The notes under the pieces: generated by a model
The model's database searches: none
What the model was told of the DNA's origin: nothing
What the model saw: the letters and a program-made list of their open reading frames with translations, nothing else
Translations under genes and position numbers: made by a program
Assembly: GCA_026225945.1 (NCBI GenBank)
Contig: JAMJFZ010003581.1
Location: 9,285,001 to 9,349,000, forward strand
Reading direction: 5' to 3'
Source: Cricetomys ansorgei
Taxonomy: Eukaryota; Chordata; Mammalia; Rodentia; Nesomyidae
Length of the DNA stretch: 64,000 nt
In this document: positions 31,420-41,046 of the stretch, one piece after another
Position numbering within the stretch: position 1 is the first letter of the stretch
Layout: every line of letters starts with the position of its first letter

Positions 31420-31570
31420 CTGGTTTCTACTTTCTCTTTCTCTTTGTCTTCATTCTCCTCATCTTCCTCCTCTTCCTCTTCCTCCTCCTCTTCTTTTTCT
31501 TCGTACCAGATATCCTCCACTGGTGGGTTCTTGGGCACAGGACTAAAGATGGAATTCACCCATCTTTCCT
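31420..31570 (-). CDS. Glutamate-rich internal coding exon of the same gene
   Basis: About 50 codons: RWVNSIFSPVPKNPPVEDI, then WYEE and an acidic block with a run of nine or ten Glu, ending NEDKEKEKVET plus the first two bases of Arg. The donor is CAG|gtgggt. The intron to the next exon is only 162 bp (31258-31419) and phase is conserved. The acceptor follows a 26-T tract and could be either of two AGs two bases apart (exon start 31570 or 31568). It is less repetitive than the (GGA)n array at 17.5 kb because it uses GAA, GAG, GAC, AAA and AAT codons and has a non-repetitive N-terminal part. Upstream exons are needed to find the start codon. Confidence 0.6.
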
Positions 31571-31571
31571 C

Positions 31572-31573
<2 letters not shown>

Positions 31574-31599
<26 letters not shown>
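31574..31599 (-). repeat. 26-base T tract at a splice acceptor
   Basis: Poly-A on the plus strand, so poly-T immediately 5' of the acceptor of the glutamate-rich exon on the minus strand. It serves as the polypyrimidine tract and is prone to length change. Confidence 0.8.
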
Positions 31600-31602
<3 letters not shown>

Positions 31603-31832
31603 GTGGTGGGAACCTCACACGGAGAAAGGGATCCAGGATCTACAGGTTCAGGGTTGGGGAAGAACCAAATCTCCACTATCAGACTACCATACCCCACCTT
31701 CCTTAGTTAAACCGCCTACCCCAGATTTCTGCTTAGGGCTACCTATGCCAGGCTATTTAGAGGCTGACCTTGCCACTTAGAATATACTGGCAGCCTCCTT
31801 TAACCCAGGACCACAGGTATACGACACCATAC

Positions 31833-31864
31833 CTGGCTGTTGGTCCCTCTGCTTCACAAAAATT
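31833..31864 (-). CDS. Candidate 32-bp upstream exon (weak)
   Basis: On the minus strand it is bounded by tttccaactggcag and CCAG|gtatgg. Read as A ATT TTT GTG it encodes IFVKQRDQQP and would splice in frame into the glutamate-rich exon (G plus AG). It is very short, so chance is likely. An antisense B1 scrap may lie beside it. Confidence 0.25.
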
Positions 31865-32577
31865 CTGCCAGTTGGAAAGGCAGCCAAAGCCTGACCCACT
31901 GATCATATTCACAGGCAGCTGCTCTGGTAGATTCCCTCAGCCCCTCATTCCTCTCTGATGGCTACCGCCACCTATGTTTGTACCTGGCATGTCAGGAACT
32001 CTTACTGAGTGCCTCACTGAGCCATAGTGGGACTTTCTTCCTTGGCTAGATTGATAGAGATATATTTCTAACTGGTTTTCCGTATGGATTCGGATTTAAG
32101 ATCATTTCTGCTCACGTCTGTCCTTGAGACAGACCTCCGAAGTCACTTGCCCAGTGGACGACAGACCCTGGGACTGGCCCGTGCCATTCCATCCTATCCA
32201 TTCAGAAGTAAAAGGGAAGGGAATGGAAGCTGTTTTATCTTAGCTTAAAAGTAAGAGCCACACTTCCAAACCCATTGTGACATCATCCTTGTGAGTCACA
32301 GCCTAGAGGAGCCACAGTGTCTTCACCAAATCTGGCTTGTTAGGTTCTCTGGGGTGTCCCCCTCCCTCTACATCTCCAGATTCTCTGGGTAGTGGATGGC
32401 AACTCAGAGAGAACTCTGGTGGAATCCTGGAGCTAGGCAGATGGGGATCTTCCCCCCATCCCTGGGCCCCACACCCAGGCCCCAGCTGTGGCTCTCCATG
32501 CAACTCTGGGGATGGAGGGGCCAACTGGAAGGAGGTAGCCTGTTAAGGTGGTTGTTAGGTGCCCTGGGACTGCCATC
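31865..32577. other. Unique stretch with a candidate exon of the minus-strand gene
   Basis: On the minus strand at about 32315-32524, an open frame begins directly after an acceptor-like ctccttccag: LAPPSPELHGEPQ to HPREPNKPDL. A poor donor (TTG|gtgaag) follows. Joined in phase 0 to the second acceptor of the glutamate-rich exon it would stay open. Coding status is unproven. Confidence 0.3.
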
Positions 32578-32635
32578 TATGTGTATGTCTATATCTATGT
32601 CTGTGTCTATATATCTATATCTATCTATCTAATCA

Positions 32636-32667
<32 letters not shown>

Positions 32668-32675
32668 CACACCCC
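32578..32675 (+). repeat. Compound TCTA / TC / CA microsatellite
   Basis: Interrupted TATCTATCTA units, then about 9 TC units, then about 10 CA units. Confidence 0.95.
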
Positions 32676-32694
32676 ATCATGCCTGCATGCCTGG

Positions 32695-32812
32695 TTCGTT
32701 GTTTTCCAGGCAGGATTTCCTTATATAGCCCAGGTTAGTATCGTATTTATGATCTGTTTGCCTCTACCTTCAAGGTTTAGGATTTTGGGCAGGCACCATT
32801 GTGCCTGGCATT
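32695..32812 (-). mobile_element. Old B1-type SINE, antisense
   Basis: ggcaggatttccttatatag, ctgtttgcctctaccttcaa, ggcaggcaccattgtgcctg. Substitution-rich. Confidence 0.65.
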
Positions 32813-32894
32813 GAGAGTGTTTCTTGAGATGGATGATACACTTCCACGGTCACTAACTTCAACTGGACAATAAGAATCTGGTGTGGGCGTGGTT

Positions 32895-32985
32895 TGTTTT
32901 TGACAAGGTCTTTCTGTTAGCCCAGGCTAGTCTCAAACTCATTGTCCTCCTGCCTCAGCCTCCTGAGTTGTGGAATAAGAGACAC
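32895..32985 (-). mobile_element. B1/PB1-type fragment, antisense
   Basis: gacaaggtctttctgttagc, ccaggctagtctcaaactca, ctcctgcctcagcctcctga. The head end is missing. Confidence 0.65.
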
Positions 32986-33346
32986 AGAGGACCTACGTTT
33001 TTATAGTGGCATAACTGGAATCCTAGGCTTGGAGCTGACGTCTGAGCAGGGAAGTGGACAGCTGGCCAAACTCTCTGCACAAGCATCCTCTTCGGGCACT
33101 GAAACGCTACTACCAATGACCCGGAACCCACCTCATAGTCTTGTGTCTCTACTATGGAGCTTTAGGGTGTGTGATTGATTGATTTGGGTGTATGCATTGG
33201 TGGGGGGGAACTACCAAGTAACCCTGTGTGGTTCTTTTGTGGTCTCCCTGTTTTCAATGGCTCGAGTTAAGAGTTCAAGTTCAGCACCAAAGCCAGCCTG
33301 CTTATCTAGGGATCCTTCAAGGAGGGATCTAGGCCTTCTTCTAGAC
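32986..33346. other. Unique gap
   Basis: Single-copy sequence ending at the left end of a DNA transposon fossil. No gene. Confidence 0.45.
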
Positions 33347-33566
33347 CAGGGGTTCTCAACCAGTGGGTCGAAACATCCTGGAGGGGAGAATGACCCTTCC
33401 ACAGGGGTCACCTAAGACCATTGCATATCAGACATTACATTATGATGCATAACAGCAGGGAAATCACAGTTATGAAATACAACAAAAATAATTTTATGGT
33501 GGGAGTTACCACAGCATAAGGAACTGTATTAAAGGGTTGCAGCATTGGGAAGGTTGAGAACCACTG
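33347..33566 (+). mobile_element. URR1-like hAT (Charlie group) non-autonomous DNA transposon
   Basis: Ends are terminal inverted repeats: caggggttctcaacc on the left and ggttgagaaccactg on the right. Internal cacaggggtcacctaagacc and aataattttatggtgggagt fit the rodent URR1 family. Flanks ttctagac and gttcagac may be a decayed 8-bp target duplication. No transposase. Confidence 0.85.
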
Positions 33567-33689
33567 GTTCAGACCCTAGGGTTTGATAACTTGGAAGGCT
33601 GAGGCGATGTGCAAAGAAGGAAGCCCACAAAGGTATGTGTGTGTGGGGGGGGTAAGTATGGCAAGTGGGTGTGAAGGCTTGGGATTTCC

Positions 33690-33845
33690 TTATTGGCTAC
33701 TCCTGGGCAACTGACTTCCTCTACTAGAGCCTCAGAATACTCATCTGCAAAGAAGGAAGCAAAGTCATTCCCATCTCTCCAGCTTGTGCAGATTAACCGA
33801 TGCAAATGGAAAGCAGTGTCTGCTACACAGTAGGTCCTCAGATAT
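33690..33845 (+). mobile_element. MIR fragment, sense
   Basis: ctgggcaactgacttcctct, agcctcagaatactcatctg, then ctacacagtaggtcctcaga, following MIR order with a diverged centre. Confidence 0.65.
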
Positions 33846-34294
33846 CTCAAACAATACATATTACCCGCAGCATAGTGTTATGTACTTTTTTTTTTTGATC
33901 CACCTCTCTTACCAACTTTAGAATTTCGATTCCCATCTGCCTCTGCTTAAAAACAATCCTTCCCTCCCACGTGAGTAGTTTCCCTTCTCAGTAGCTCCAT
34001 GCAGCAGACAGCAACCAACTCTGGGCGGAGTCGGGCAGAGGCTCCTGCCCCATTACTCAGGGTTTCCAAAGCCCTGCCTGGGACTCCCCCCCCCCCCCAT
34101 CCCTCTCGGCAAGGACAGGAAATGGGCACTTTTAGAGTTACAGAGTCTTCCCCCGCAGTTACTATGTCTAGAGTTGTCAGCCTCTCCCCAGGGAGGGTGT
34201 AGGGCTCTGCCCCCAAAGCCCTGGCCACCTGCTTCAGCCTTCTACTGTCCAGTCTTTGCTGGAGTCCTGATGGCTGGGCAATTGGGCAACCCGT
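33846..34294. other. Unique non-coding stretch
   Basis: Includes a run of 12 C at 34087-34098. No gene or array otherwise. Confidence 0.45.
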
Positions 34295-34388
34295 GGGGAC
34301 CTGAGCTCTAGCATAAATTTACTATGTGACTTTGAAGAAGGGGTTCTCTTCTCTTGGCCTCGGTTTGCTCCTATGATAAAAGAGAAAA
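34295..34388 (+). mobile_element. MIR fragment, sense
   Basis: aaatttactatgtgactttg, then ttggcctcggtttgctccta. Truncated by the B4A insertion that follows. Confidence 0.6.
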
Positions 34389-34389
34389 G

Positions 34390-34545
34390 GGGCTGGTGAG
34401 AGGATTCAGCTCAGCGAATAAAAACCTTTGCTGCCAAATCTGACGACTTAAGTTCCATTCCGGGGACCCATGGAGTGGAAGGCAAGACCAGGCTCTGACA
34501 ACGCCCCGCCCCCCCTAAAAAAGTTAAATTTTTTAAAAGAAAAAA
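34390..34545 (+). mobile_element. B4A-type SINE
   Basis: ggggctggtgagaggattca, ctttgctgccaaatctgacg, acttaagttccattccgggg, with a short C-rich/A-rich 3' end. Confidence 0.8.
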
Positions 34546-34814
34546 TAGTTACCATTACATGATTTAATGATGCATGTTTAGATAGGGGGAGGGAAGAAGT
34601 TGAGGAAATGGGGGGTTTTATCTAGTAGAGCCCAGGCTCCCCTCTTCAAGGGATGTCGGTTGGGGGAAACTGAGTTATGTTCTGCAGTGTCCCAGGTAAA
34701 CCCAGGATCGTGACCAGTTTGACCAACCTCGAGTTTGAGAAGATGCCCTTCTAACTTTTCTTCTCTGGTTCCAGCCGAGGAGGGGGGTGGTGTGCGTGTA
34801 CGGAGGTGGGCCTT

Positions 34815-35060
34815 CTAAACGTTTCAACCCTGTTTACAGAAAATGGGAATTTGCATGATGAAAATAACTCCAGCCGGACTGCGATTTTTTACTGCGCTTG
34901 GCACCAGGCTCGGAAAAAGCGGCTGCATAGCCAATTACTGGAATTTTTAAACACAAATAATATTTTATGGGATCAGTGGGCTGGCTCAGGGCCTCCGCAC
35001 CCGGCTCAGCTCCTCAGCCTACAAACAAGCTCGGATTGTGCAGCGAGTCAGTATGCCAGG
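34815..35060. promoter_or_regulatory. Putative conserved element beside a CpG island
   Basis: ggaatttgcatgatgaaaat (ATTTGCAT octamer) at 34847-34866, gccaattactggaattttta, and aataatattttatgggatca. This is AT-rich DNA abutting GC-rich DNA. It lies 200-300 bp 5' of the CpG-rich block, suggesting a promoter-proximal or enhancer role. Inference only. Confidence 0.4.
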
Positions 35061-35960
35061 CCTCGGGGGTGCAGTGGACCTACGGACTCAGGAGGTGGGG
35101 GTGGGTGGGTCCCGGGTGCGGGCAGGTGCAGCCTGGGGCTCGAGCCTCCCTGCCGGCAGGGGGCGCCCGCGAGGCTCAGACCCAGGCTAGTGTGCGGGGC
35201 ACAGGGCTCACCTGCAGCACCGAGCCGGGAAGCTTGCCGCGGGAAGGGCCGTGGCCTGTGCAGAGTTCCGCCGCCTGGTATGGCCCTGGTCGCCGTCAAG
35301 CCTCCGGAAGGCCTACTTCCTGGAACGGCTGCCAGGCGACAGGGGTCCTCGCCTCCCCCTAGAGCCACCCTGATTTGCTCTCCAGCCTCCTGGGTCCTAT
35401 CCAGGTCTCCACGCAGGGCCAAGGGCACAGCCAGGCGCATCGGAAGATGCGTCTCTATAGGAATCCCTTTTGCTCCTGCTCCTGAAGCTCTCCAAGCCCG
35501 TCCAAGGGCCCAAGAGAGGTGTCCCCCAGCCGTAGCCTGAGTCTCTGCAGCCGGTTAGGCGCTCTCCCTGCCGCCAATCGAGCGCCCAGCACGTACAGGG
35601 TTAAGCAGGAGCAGGTGTGTAGCCAGATGCTGTGGCCGGTCCCCTCCCCCGCGGCCCGGTCGGCGTCCTCCTCCTCCTCCTCCTCCGCCCACCCGCTCTG
35701 AACCCAACAGTCCCAAATAAAAGTGCTATTGTTGCCGGGCCTTCCCCCACCCCCGTCTCTGCCCCACCACCTGGAGCAGAGCCCGGTCTCTCTTCACCTG
35801 CCCCGGGGCCGACGGGGGAGGGGAAGGGGGGCCTCTGAGCCGGGGACTTCCGCTCTCCCTGCTCCTCCTCCGGGGCCCCTGTCACTGACCTCTGAGTCCC
35901 CGGGGCAGGGCAGACACCGTGGCTCTGTGCTGGGGCTCCTTTTGGGCCTGACCGCCCCAC
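35061..35960. promoter_or_regulatory. CpG-rich block, probable CpG island
   Basis: Frequent CpG (for example ggcgcccgcgaggctc, gccgccaatcgagcgcccag, ccgcggcccggtcggcgtcc). A G-quadruplex motif lies at 35097-35116, and a cccaaataaaagtgctattg insert near 35713 breaks the GC run. The frames on both strands (244 codons plus, 130 and 119 minus) reflect GC richness; none matches a known family. Possible promoter of an unannotated transcript on either strand. Confidence 0.5.
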
Positions 35961-36559
35961 TCTGGCCTGTTCCTCCCTCTAATCCCCCCCATTCTCAATG
36001 GCTGGGACGAGGCCTAGTGCCAGGAGTCCAGGACAGTGCCACGTTCGTCCATAACAGCTGTTGCTTTTTTCTTAAATCGTGTGTCCATCTATAAGACAGG
36101 AAGGCAGGGCGAGAGCGATTCCCTTTTTACAGAAAAGGAAACTGAGACATCTTAAAAAGGAAGAGCTCAAACACAGGGCTGGTGAATGAGGATCTTTAGT
36201 CCCCCGACTGCCCTGGCACCGTGGGGTCTCCACTGCTCTTCGGATAGTCTAGAAGTTGGGAACCCCAGACACTTGGAGTCTGGCACAGCTCCCGGGTTCC
36301 CTGTGGGCAGGCTAGCCCTCTCCTTGATTTCTTCTGAAATGGAGGAGGACGACGGACTTCCGTGGCTCTCGGGTTCTCACACTGCCACTTGGAATCCAAG
36401 TGACTGGCTGACACCCAGGAGCTCTGGGAGACCCAGCCTCGGACTGCACCAAGGGGTTCGGCCTGTCACGAGCAGGAAGAAGATTCTTCCTTGTTCTTCC
36501 TGGCCAGCTCCAGGAGGCTGATCAGCGAGGTTAAGTACATGGCTCTAGGAAATGAATCG
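35961..36559. other. Unique sequence between CpG blocks
   Basis: The segment 36120-36185 (acagaaaaggaaactgagac) resembles a reversed MIR end. Otherwise single-copy. No gene. Confidence 0.4.
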
Positions 36560-36780
36560 AGACCGTGGGAGGGACAGAGAAGAAACCCAGATCTCAGAGG
36601 AGATCCGCCCCTCATCCCGAGCAAGCCGCGAGGAACGCGGAGCCCCGGGCCGCTCCACTTCGCCTGAGTTCCCGCAGATAGCCCGCCGCGAGCTCCTGCA
36701 GCTCCCGCGCCGAGCGAGCGCAGAGTTACCGTATTTCCTCTTTTGCGCCCTAACTTTCGGGCGCGTGAGTCCCACTTGTC
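36560..36780. promoter_or_regulatory. Second, shorter CpG-rich block
   Basis: Dense CpG at 36605-36770 (gcaagccgcgaggaacgcgg, gatagcccgccgcgagctcc). The minus strand carries a short open stretch (ARELQELAAGYLRELRRSG) that stops after about 37 codons, so it is not called. Could be the 5' end of the minus-strand gene at 31 kb or a separate start site. Confidence 0.4.
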
Positions 36781-37246
36781 CTTTGTGCTTGTGATCATGC
36801 TTTCTCTTTACAAGGGAAAGAGTTCCGTTGGGAGCCGGGACACCTGAGTTTTTGACTACTTTTAGCTCTGCCATTTATCTCTCCTACTCTCCGACCTGAA
36901 GACTCAAGAATCCAGTTTCCTGTTACCGCCTGAGCATCTAGTAGGCGCCTCAGAGTCCATTCGCTCAACTTCAAAAACCTGATCGCCATCCTTTACCCTC
37001 TCCTTACCATTTATGAGTCCTCTTTATCTCAGGAAAGGACAAGCTCCCGTTCCCCGTGTCTCCAGAAGACTTATCAACTCTTCCTCCTTCTGTCATCCAC
37101 GCTGTGCAGCGCCATAACAGATACTGCTTATTTTGCCTCCAAAATAAGCCCAGAGCCTGCTGCTCCCCACAAAGCTCACTGTCCCAGACCACCATGTTTC
37201 CTACTTTACTTCTGCCCATTCTTCCTTCCTTTCTCCTCCCTCTCTT

Positions 37247-37248
<2 letters not shown>
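36781..37248. other. Unique gap
   Basis: Single-copy sequence with no repeat until the CA array. No gene. Confidence 0.45.

Positions 37249-37293
<45 letters not shown>
37249..37293 (+). repeat. (CA)n microsatellite
   Basis: About 22 uninterrupted CA units adjoining the A-rich end of an antisense SINE. Confidence 0.97.
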
Positions 37294-37295
<2 letters not shown>

Positions 37296-37296
37296 C

Positions 37297-37494
37297 GCTG
37301 TATGTGTGCTCCCGTAAGTTTATGAGCATCTCAAGTATGCAGGAACTGGAGAGCCCAGAGCAGGTGCCAGATCCTTTGGAACTGAAGTTACAGATGGTTG
37401 TGAGCGCCATGTGGGTGCTGGGAACCAAACCTGTGTCCTCTGCAAGAATAGTAAGTGCTCTTAATCTCTGTACCATCTCTCCAGCTCTTTCTTT
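37297..37494 (-). mobile_element. B3-type SINE, antisense
   Basis: ggaactgaagttacagatgg, ttgtgagcgccatgtgggtg, gtaagtgctcttaatctctg, accatctctccagctc. Confidence 0.9.
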
Positions 37495-37515
37495 TAAAAG
37501 ATACATATTTTTAAG

Positions 37516-37685
37516 TTGGGAAGTGGTGGTGCATGCCTTTAATCCCAGCACTCAAGAGGCAGAGGCAGGAGGATCTCTGTGAGTTCGAGCCCAGCCTGGT
37601 CTACAGAGTGAGTTCCAGGACAGCCAGAGTTACAAATAGAGAAATTCTGTCTCGAATCATCAACAACAACAACAAAAGAAATAAA
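37516..37685 (+). mobile_element. B1 SINE
   Basis: gtggtggtgcatgcctttaa, gcaggaggatctctgtgagt, acagccagagttacaaatag, with an AAC-repeat tail (caacaacaacaac). Confidence 0.92.
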
Positions 37686-37705
37686 GATAAAAAATAAAAT
37701 GAAAT

Positions 37706-37914
37706 TTTTTTTTTTGCTTTTAATTATGTGTATGTATTTTTTGGGGGAGTGCACTTGTGAGCAATTGCCCCCGGAGGCCAGAAAAGGGCATTGGATCCCC
37801 TACAGCTGGTTACGGGCAGTTGTGAGTCACCCCATCTGGTGCTGGGGACTCAACTAGGGTCCTCTGCAAGAGCAGGGTGTACTATCTTAACTGCTGAGTT
37901 ACCTTTCCAGCCCT
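37706..37914 (-). mobile_element. B3-type SINE, antisense
   Basis: A T-rich tail at 37706-37715, then cggaggccagaaaagggcat, ggttgtgag-like cagttgtgagtcaccccatc, and gagttacctttccagccc. Confidence 0.85.
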
Positions 37915-38010
37915 TCTCCCTTCCTCTCCCCTCCTCTCCCCTCCTCTCACTCCCGCTTTTCTCCCCTATCCCTTTCTCCCCTTCCCCTTTTCCCTTTTCC
38001 CCTGCCATTC
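37915..38010 (+). repeat. Polypyrimidine tract
   Basis: CTCCCCT/TTCCC-rich sequence with one CCCG break, between two antisense SINEs. Confidence 0.85.
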
Positions 38011-38168
38011 TTGGTCTCTGGTCCCAGGCTGATTTCCAACTGGATATATATAACTGAGGATGACTAAACTGCACCACCACATCCTGGTTATTGCAGTTCT
38101 GGGGATGGGAGCCAGGGCATCATGCGTGCTAGGCAAGTACTTGATTACCCAAGCTACATTCCCAGCCA
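38011..38168 (-). mobile_element. B1-like plus ID composite, antisense
   Basis: A degenerate B1 arm (gtcccaggctgatttccaac) joined to a reversed ID-type body (gcatcatgcgtgctaggcaa, gctacattcccagcc). Confidence 0.65.
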
Positions 38169-38469
38169 CCATGATTTCTTGATGAAATATTGTGATTCCC
38201 CGAACCTGTCTTGAGCTTTCTTGCTCTCAGTATCAGCCTCCACGGAGCAGCAAGGGTTCTTTAGAAACTGAAGTCAGATGTTTGCCTTCATTTAAAACCC
38301 TCTAGCAGACGCTCTGGCCGCTCAGCTTTCAAAGCAGGAGGTCCACATCCATTGCTCTACTCTTCTGTCCCCAGTAGCTTTATTACTATATAGCATGCTG
38401 GGTATTTACACACTGAGTTCTCTTTCCTCCTAACGAGTGTGACACAAGGACAGCAACTTGTTCCACCTT
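38169..38469. other. Unique gap
   Basis: No gene or repeat recognised. Confidence 0.4.
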
Positions 38470-38672
38470 TTTAAAGGCGGGGATATGCTGCCAGGTATGC
38501 TAACTCTCTATGTAACCGAGGCTTACCTTCAATTTCTGATCCTTCTCTCTCCATCCTCCCTGGGATTCAGGTGTGCAGCACCACGCCTAGTTTCTGTGGT
38601 GCTGGGATTGAGCCCAGGACTCTGTGCATGTGAGGCCAACCTCTGTTGTCTGAGCTCATATCCGCAGCTCAA
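38470..38672 (-). mobile_element. B1-like plus ID composite, antisense
   Basis: A B1 arm (ctctatgtaaccgaggctta) ending gtgtgcagcaccacgcctag, followed by reversed ID (gctgggattgagcccaggac, gtctgagctcatatccgcag). Same architecture as 38011-38168. Confidence 0.7.
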
Positions 38673-39776
38673 GGGGGGGGGGGAGGCTTTGAAGGAAGTC
38701 TCACCCTCCCCACCCCAGCAGCACCTCTAAGGAAATACCTGCTGTTGGGATGAACTGGCCACTTGCCCAGGCTGCAGCTCACTCTCCTATGGACATCAAT
38801 GAATTGGACTCCATGACAGTTGCCTTCTGCTTGGAGAGTCTCAGGGTCGGAGAAGGCTGTGACTTGGGAAGGGCAAACAGGGAAGCTAAGGCCTTACTCA
38901 GCTCTGTGGACTAGCACAAAGTGGAGACTTCTCCCAGGAAGGCTGTAACCTAGTCCGCAGGGCCTGCCCATCCACTTATCCACTGCTTCTGTAGTGTGCT
39001 CAGCCTGGTGCAAGTTCCTGGAAGCCGCCAGGAAATACGGAAGAAGACTTGAGCCAGCAGTTAGGAGACACAGGCTCTCAGGCTCTCAGCAGCTTTTTTT
39101 TTTGGGGGGGGGTGTTTGTGTGACCCTATGTGAGTCTTGGCCTTCTGGGAACCTCAGTTCTCCCAACTGTAAAAGATACGTCATTTCACCTGCTCCAGGA
39201 CTAGTGAATCAGACTGAGAGTCAAAGGAGATCACCTTGCCACACATACTTGACTGAGGACAAGAAGGAACACCTAAAGTCATGTCTCTGTCCTTCAAGAG
39301 CTCAGAATACAGTCTTTGTGGCTCAGAGCCCCTTTCTCTGGGTCCCCCAACCTCCTGTTTCAGTCCGGCTCTTGGTGGGGCCCTGAGCTGACTTCCTAGC
39401 ATTCACTGAGTGGACTAATCCGGCACAGTCAAATGAAGGCTCCCCCTAGTGGTGTTTCTTGGAACAATGGTACTGATTCTTCTGAGCTGGAGATCAAAAG
39501 GAGGACCAACCTGGGGAGGGGATGGGGAAGCAGGCCCTCACACAGAATATCATTCTGGAAGGGCCTTGGGGCTTGCTTACCCTCTGCAGGGGCAACATAC
39601 ACCCTGCCCAGGGGCCTCTAAGGATGCTATGATAGCACTGCAACCTCTTTCCCAGAGCAGGGCTTCCTAAATGTCAGATACAGGTGACTTCTAAACCTCT
39701 GACTAATCTCCACCCCTGACCATCTACATCACCATTGGAGACAGACAATACACCTGGATTATCTGCTACTACTTCA
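38673..39776. other. Mostly unique stretch
   Basis: A possible sense MIR scrap lies at 39118-39182 (ctcagttctcccaactgtaa). A T9-G10 run lies at 39094-39112. Overlapping opposite-strand frames at 38994-39402 show no family. No gene supported. Confidence 0.4.
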
Positions 39777-39873
39777 TTTTCCTCTTCCTCTTCTTCTCCC
39801 TCCTCCCCTCTCCTTCCCCTCCTCCTCTTCCTCCTCCTCCTTTTCCTTCTCCTTCTCCTCCTCCTCCTTTTTG
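39777..39873 (+). repeat. (TCC/TTCC)n polypyrimidine tract
   Basis: About 95 bp of CCTCTT/CTCCTCC, opening straight into an antisense B1. It gives an artefactual Arg/Lys/Glu-rich minus-strand frame. Confidence 0.92.
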
Positions 39874-40046
39874 AAAGTCTCATGTAGTCCAGGTTGGCCT
39901 CAGACTCACTATATAGCCAAGACCTTTTGATCCAAGTTCTGAGATGGAAGGTATGTACCACCATGCCTTTTTGCGGTGCTTAGAATGAAATCCGGGGCTT
40001 CATGTGTGCTAGGCAAGCTTTCCAGTAACTGAGCTGTATCCCCAGC
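39874..40046 (-). mobile_element. B1-like plus ID composite, antisense
   Basis: A B1 arm (tccaggttggcctcagactc) and reversed ID (gcttcatgtgtgctaggcaa, gagctgtatccccagcc). Confidence 0.7.
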
Positions 40047-40333
40047 CTTGCCTGGCTTTTCTCTTCTTACTGTCCATGGGTACAAGAGAGATAGAGGGTA
40101 TACAGGTGACCCTACTTAGAGATTCAAAGTGTCCACCGAAACCTAAGGTGTGTGTGAATGCACATTTCCTCCCAGATAAACTACAAGCAACCTGATATCT
40201 GGGACCATGACTACTAGTATAGCATACCCACTTTTTGCAGCTTTCCCATAGCTATGGGTTGTGTATGTGTGTGTCGTAGAAACTAGTGTGTAGTACTTTA
40301 CCTGAAAATTCTTTGTCTGTCTATCTATCTATC

Positions 40334-40366
<33 letters not shown>

Positions 40367-40904
40367 AAAGAACTGGGTCCATGAATTTAGTTCTAGTTGC
40401 TATTAGTCCATTTTGGAGACAGCGAGTCCCCAAAGGTTAAGCCACCAAGTCACAATGGATATGCTCAGGACTGGGAAGAACTTTAGGGGAAGAACTGGTG
40501 TAGTACATGCAGAAGGCACTCGCTAGATGTATCTCTCCCCAACGTGGGGAGACCCCCGCCTCTGTTTTCCGCAGGCCCTGGAGTGTGGAGGAGGTCTTCG
40601 TCTGTGTTTTAGGAAGGAGGAGAGGTAAGGTTTGGGCTCAAAGAGTGCAGCAGTCAAGAAGAAGTCAAGGCAGACTAGGCTGGGACAGCACTATAGACCC
40701 GAGCTGAGCTCTTTCGGTTGCTGGCTGGTGGGAGCTCCAGCTCTCTGATTACACCAGTGAGCTTGCGGGTCACTGTTGTCACTCTGTCCCCTGTCACGTG
40801 AGTGTCAGAGGCTGGGTTGATGAAGGAAACCCTGGGACTGGGGGTTGGGGAACTTCCCAGACACCATAGAGCCCAGCATTGGCTAGAGTAGAGGCTTACC
40901 ATAT
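40047..40904. other. Unique stretch with a (TCTA)n array
   Basis: A TCTA array of about 12 units with one break lies at 40313-40365. The rest is single-copy. A 66-codon frame at 40507 shows no motif. Confidence 0.6.
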
Positions 40905-41046
40905 GCAGGCTCTGGAACCAGGCTGCCTGAACTCATGCGGCAGCTTCATTGGAAGTGTTAGATGGGTAGATCACTTAAAGTATGCAGCATAATGCAGGGT
41001 GCTTAGTAAACACTCAGTAAACACCAAAGGCTGTCTTATTATTAGG
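40905..41046 (+). mobile_element. MIR element, sense
   Basis: ggctctggaaccaggctgcc at the front and gcttagtaaacactcagtaa then gtcttattattagg at the end bracket a deleted centre. Confidence 0.8.

Noticed and set aside
34806..35540. 244-codon plus-strand frame
   Set aside because: Crosses an AT-rich putative element and a CpG block; opposite-strand frames are equally open, as expected of GC-rich DNA.
36466..36798. Minus-strand frames in the 36.6-kb CpG block, one with an ARELQELAAGYLREL-like helix
   Set aside because: The helix-like frame stops after about 37 codons and the longer frame is arginine/glycine-rich from base composition.
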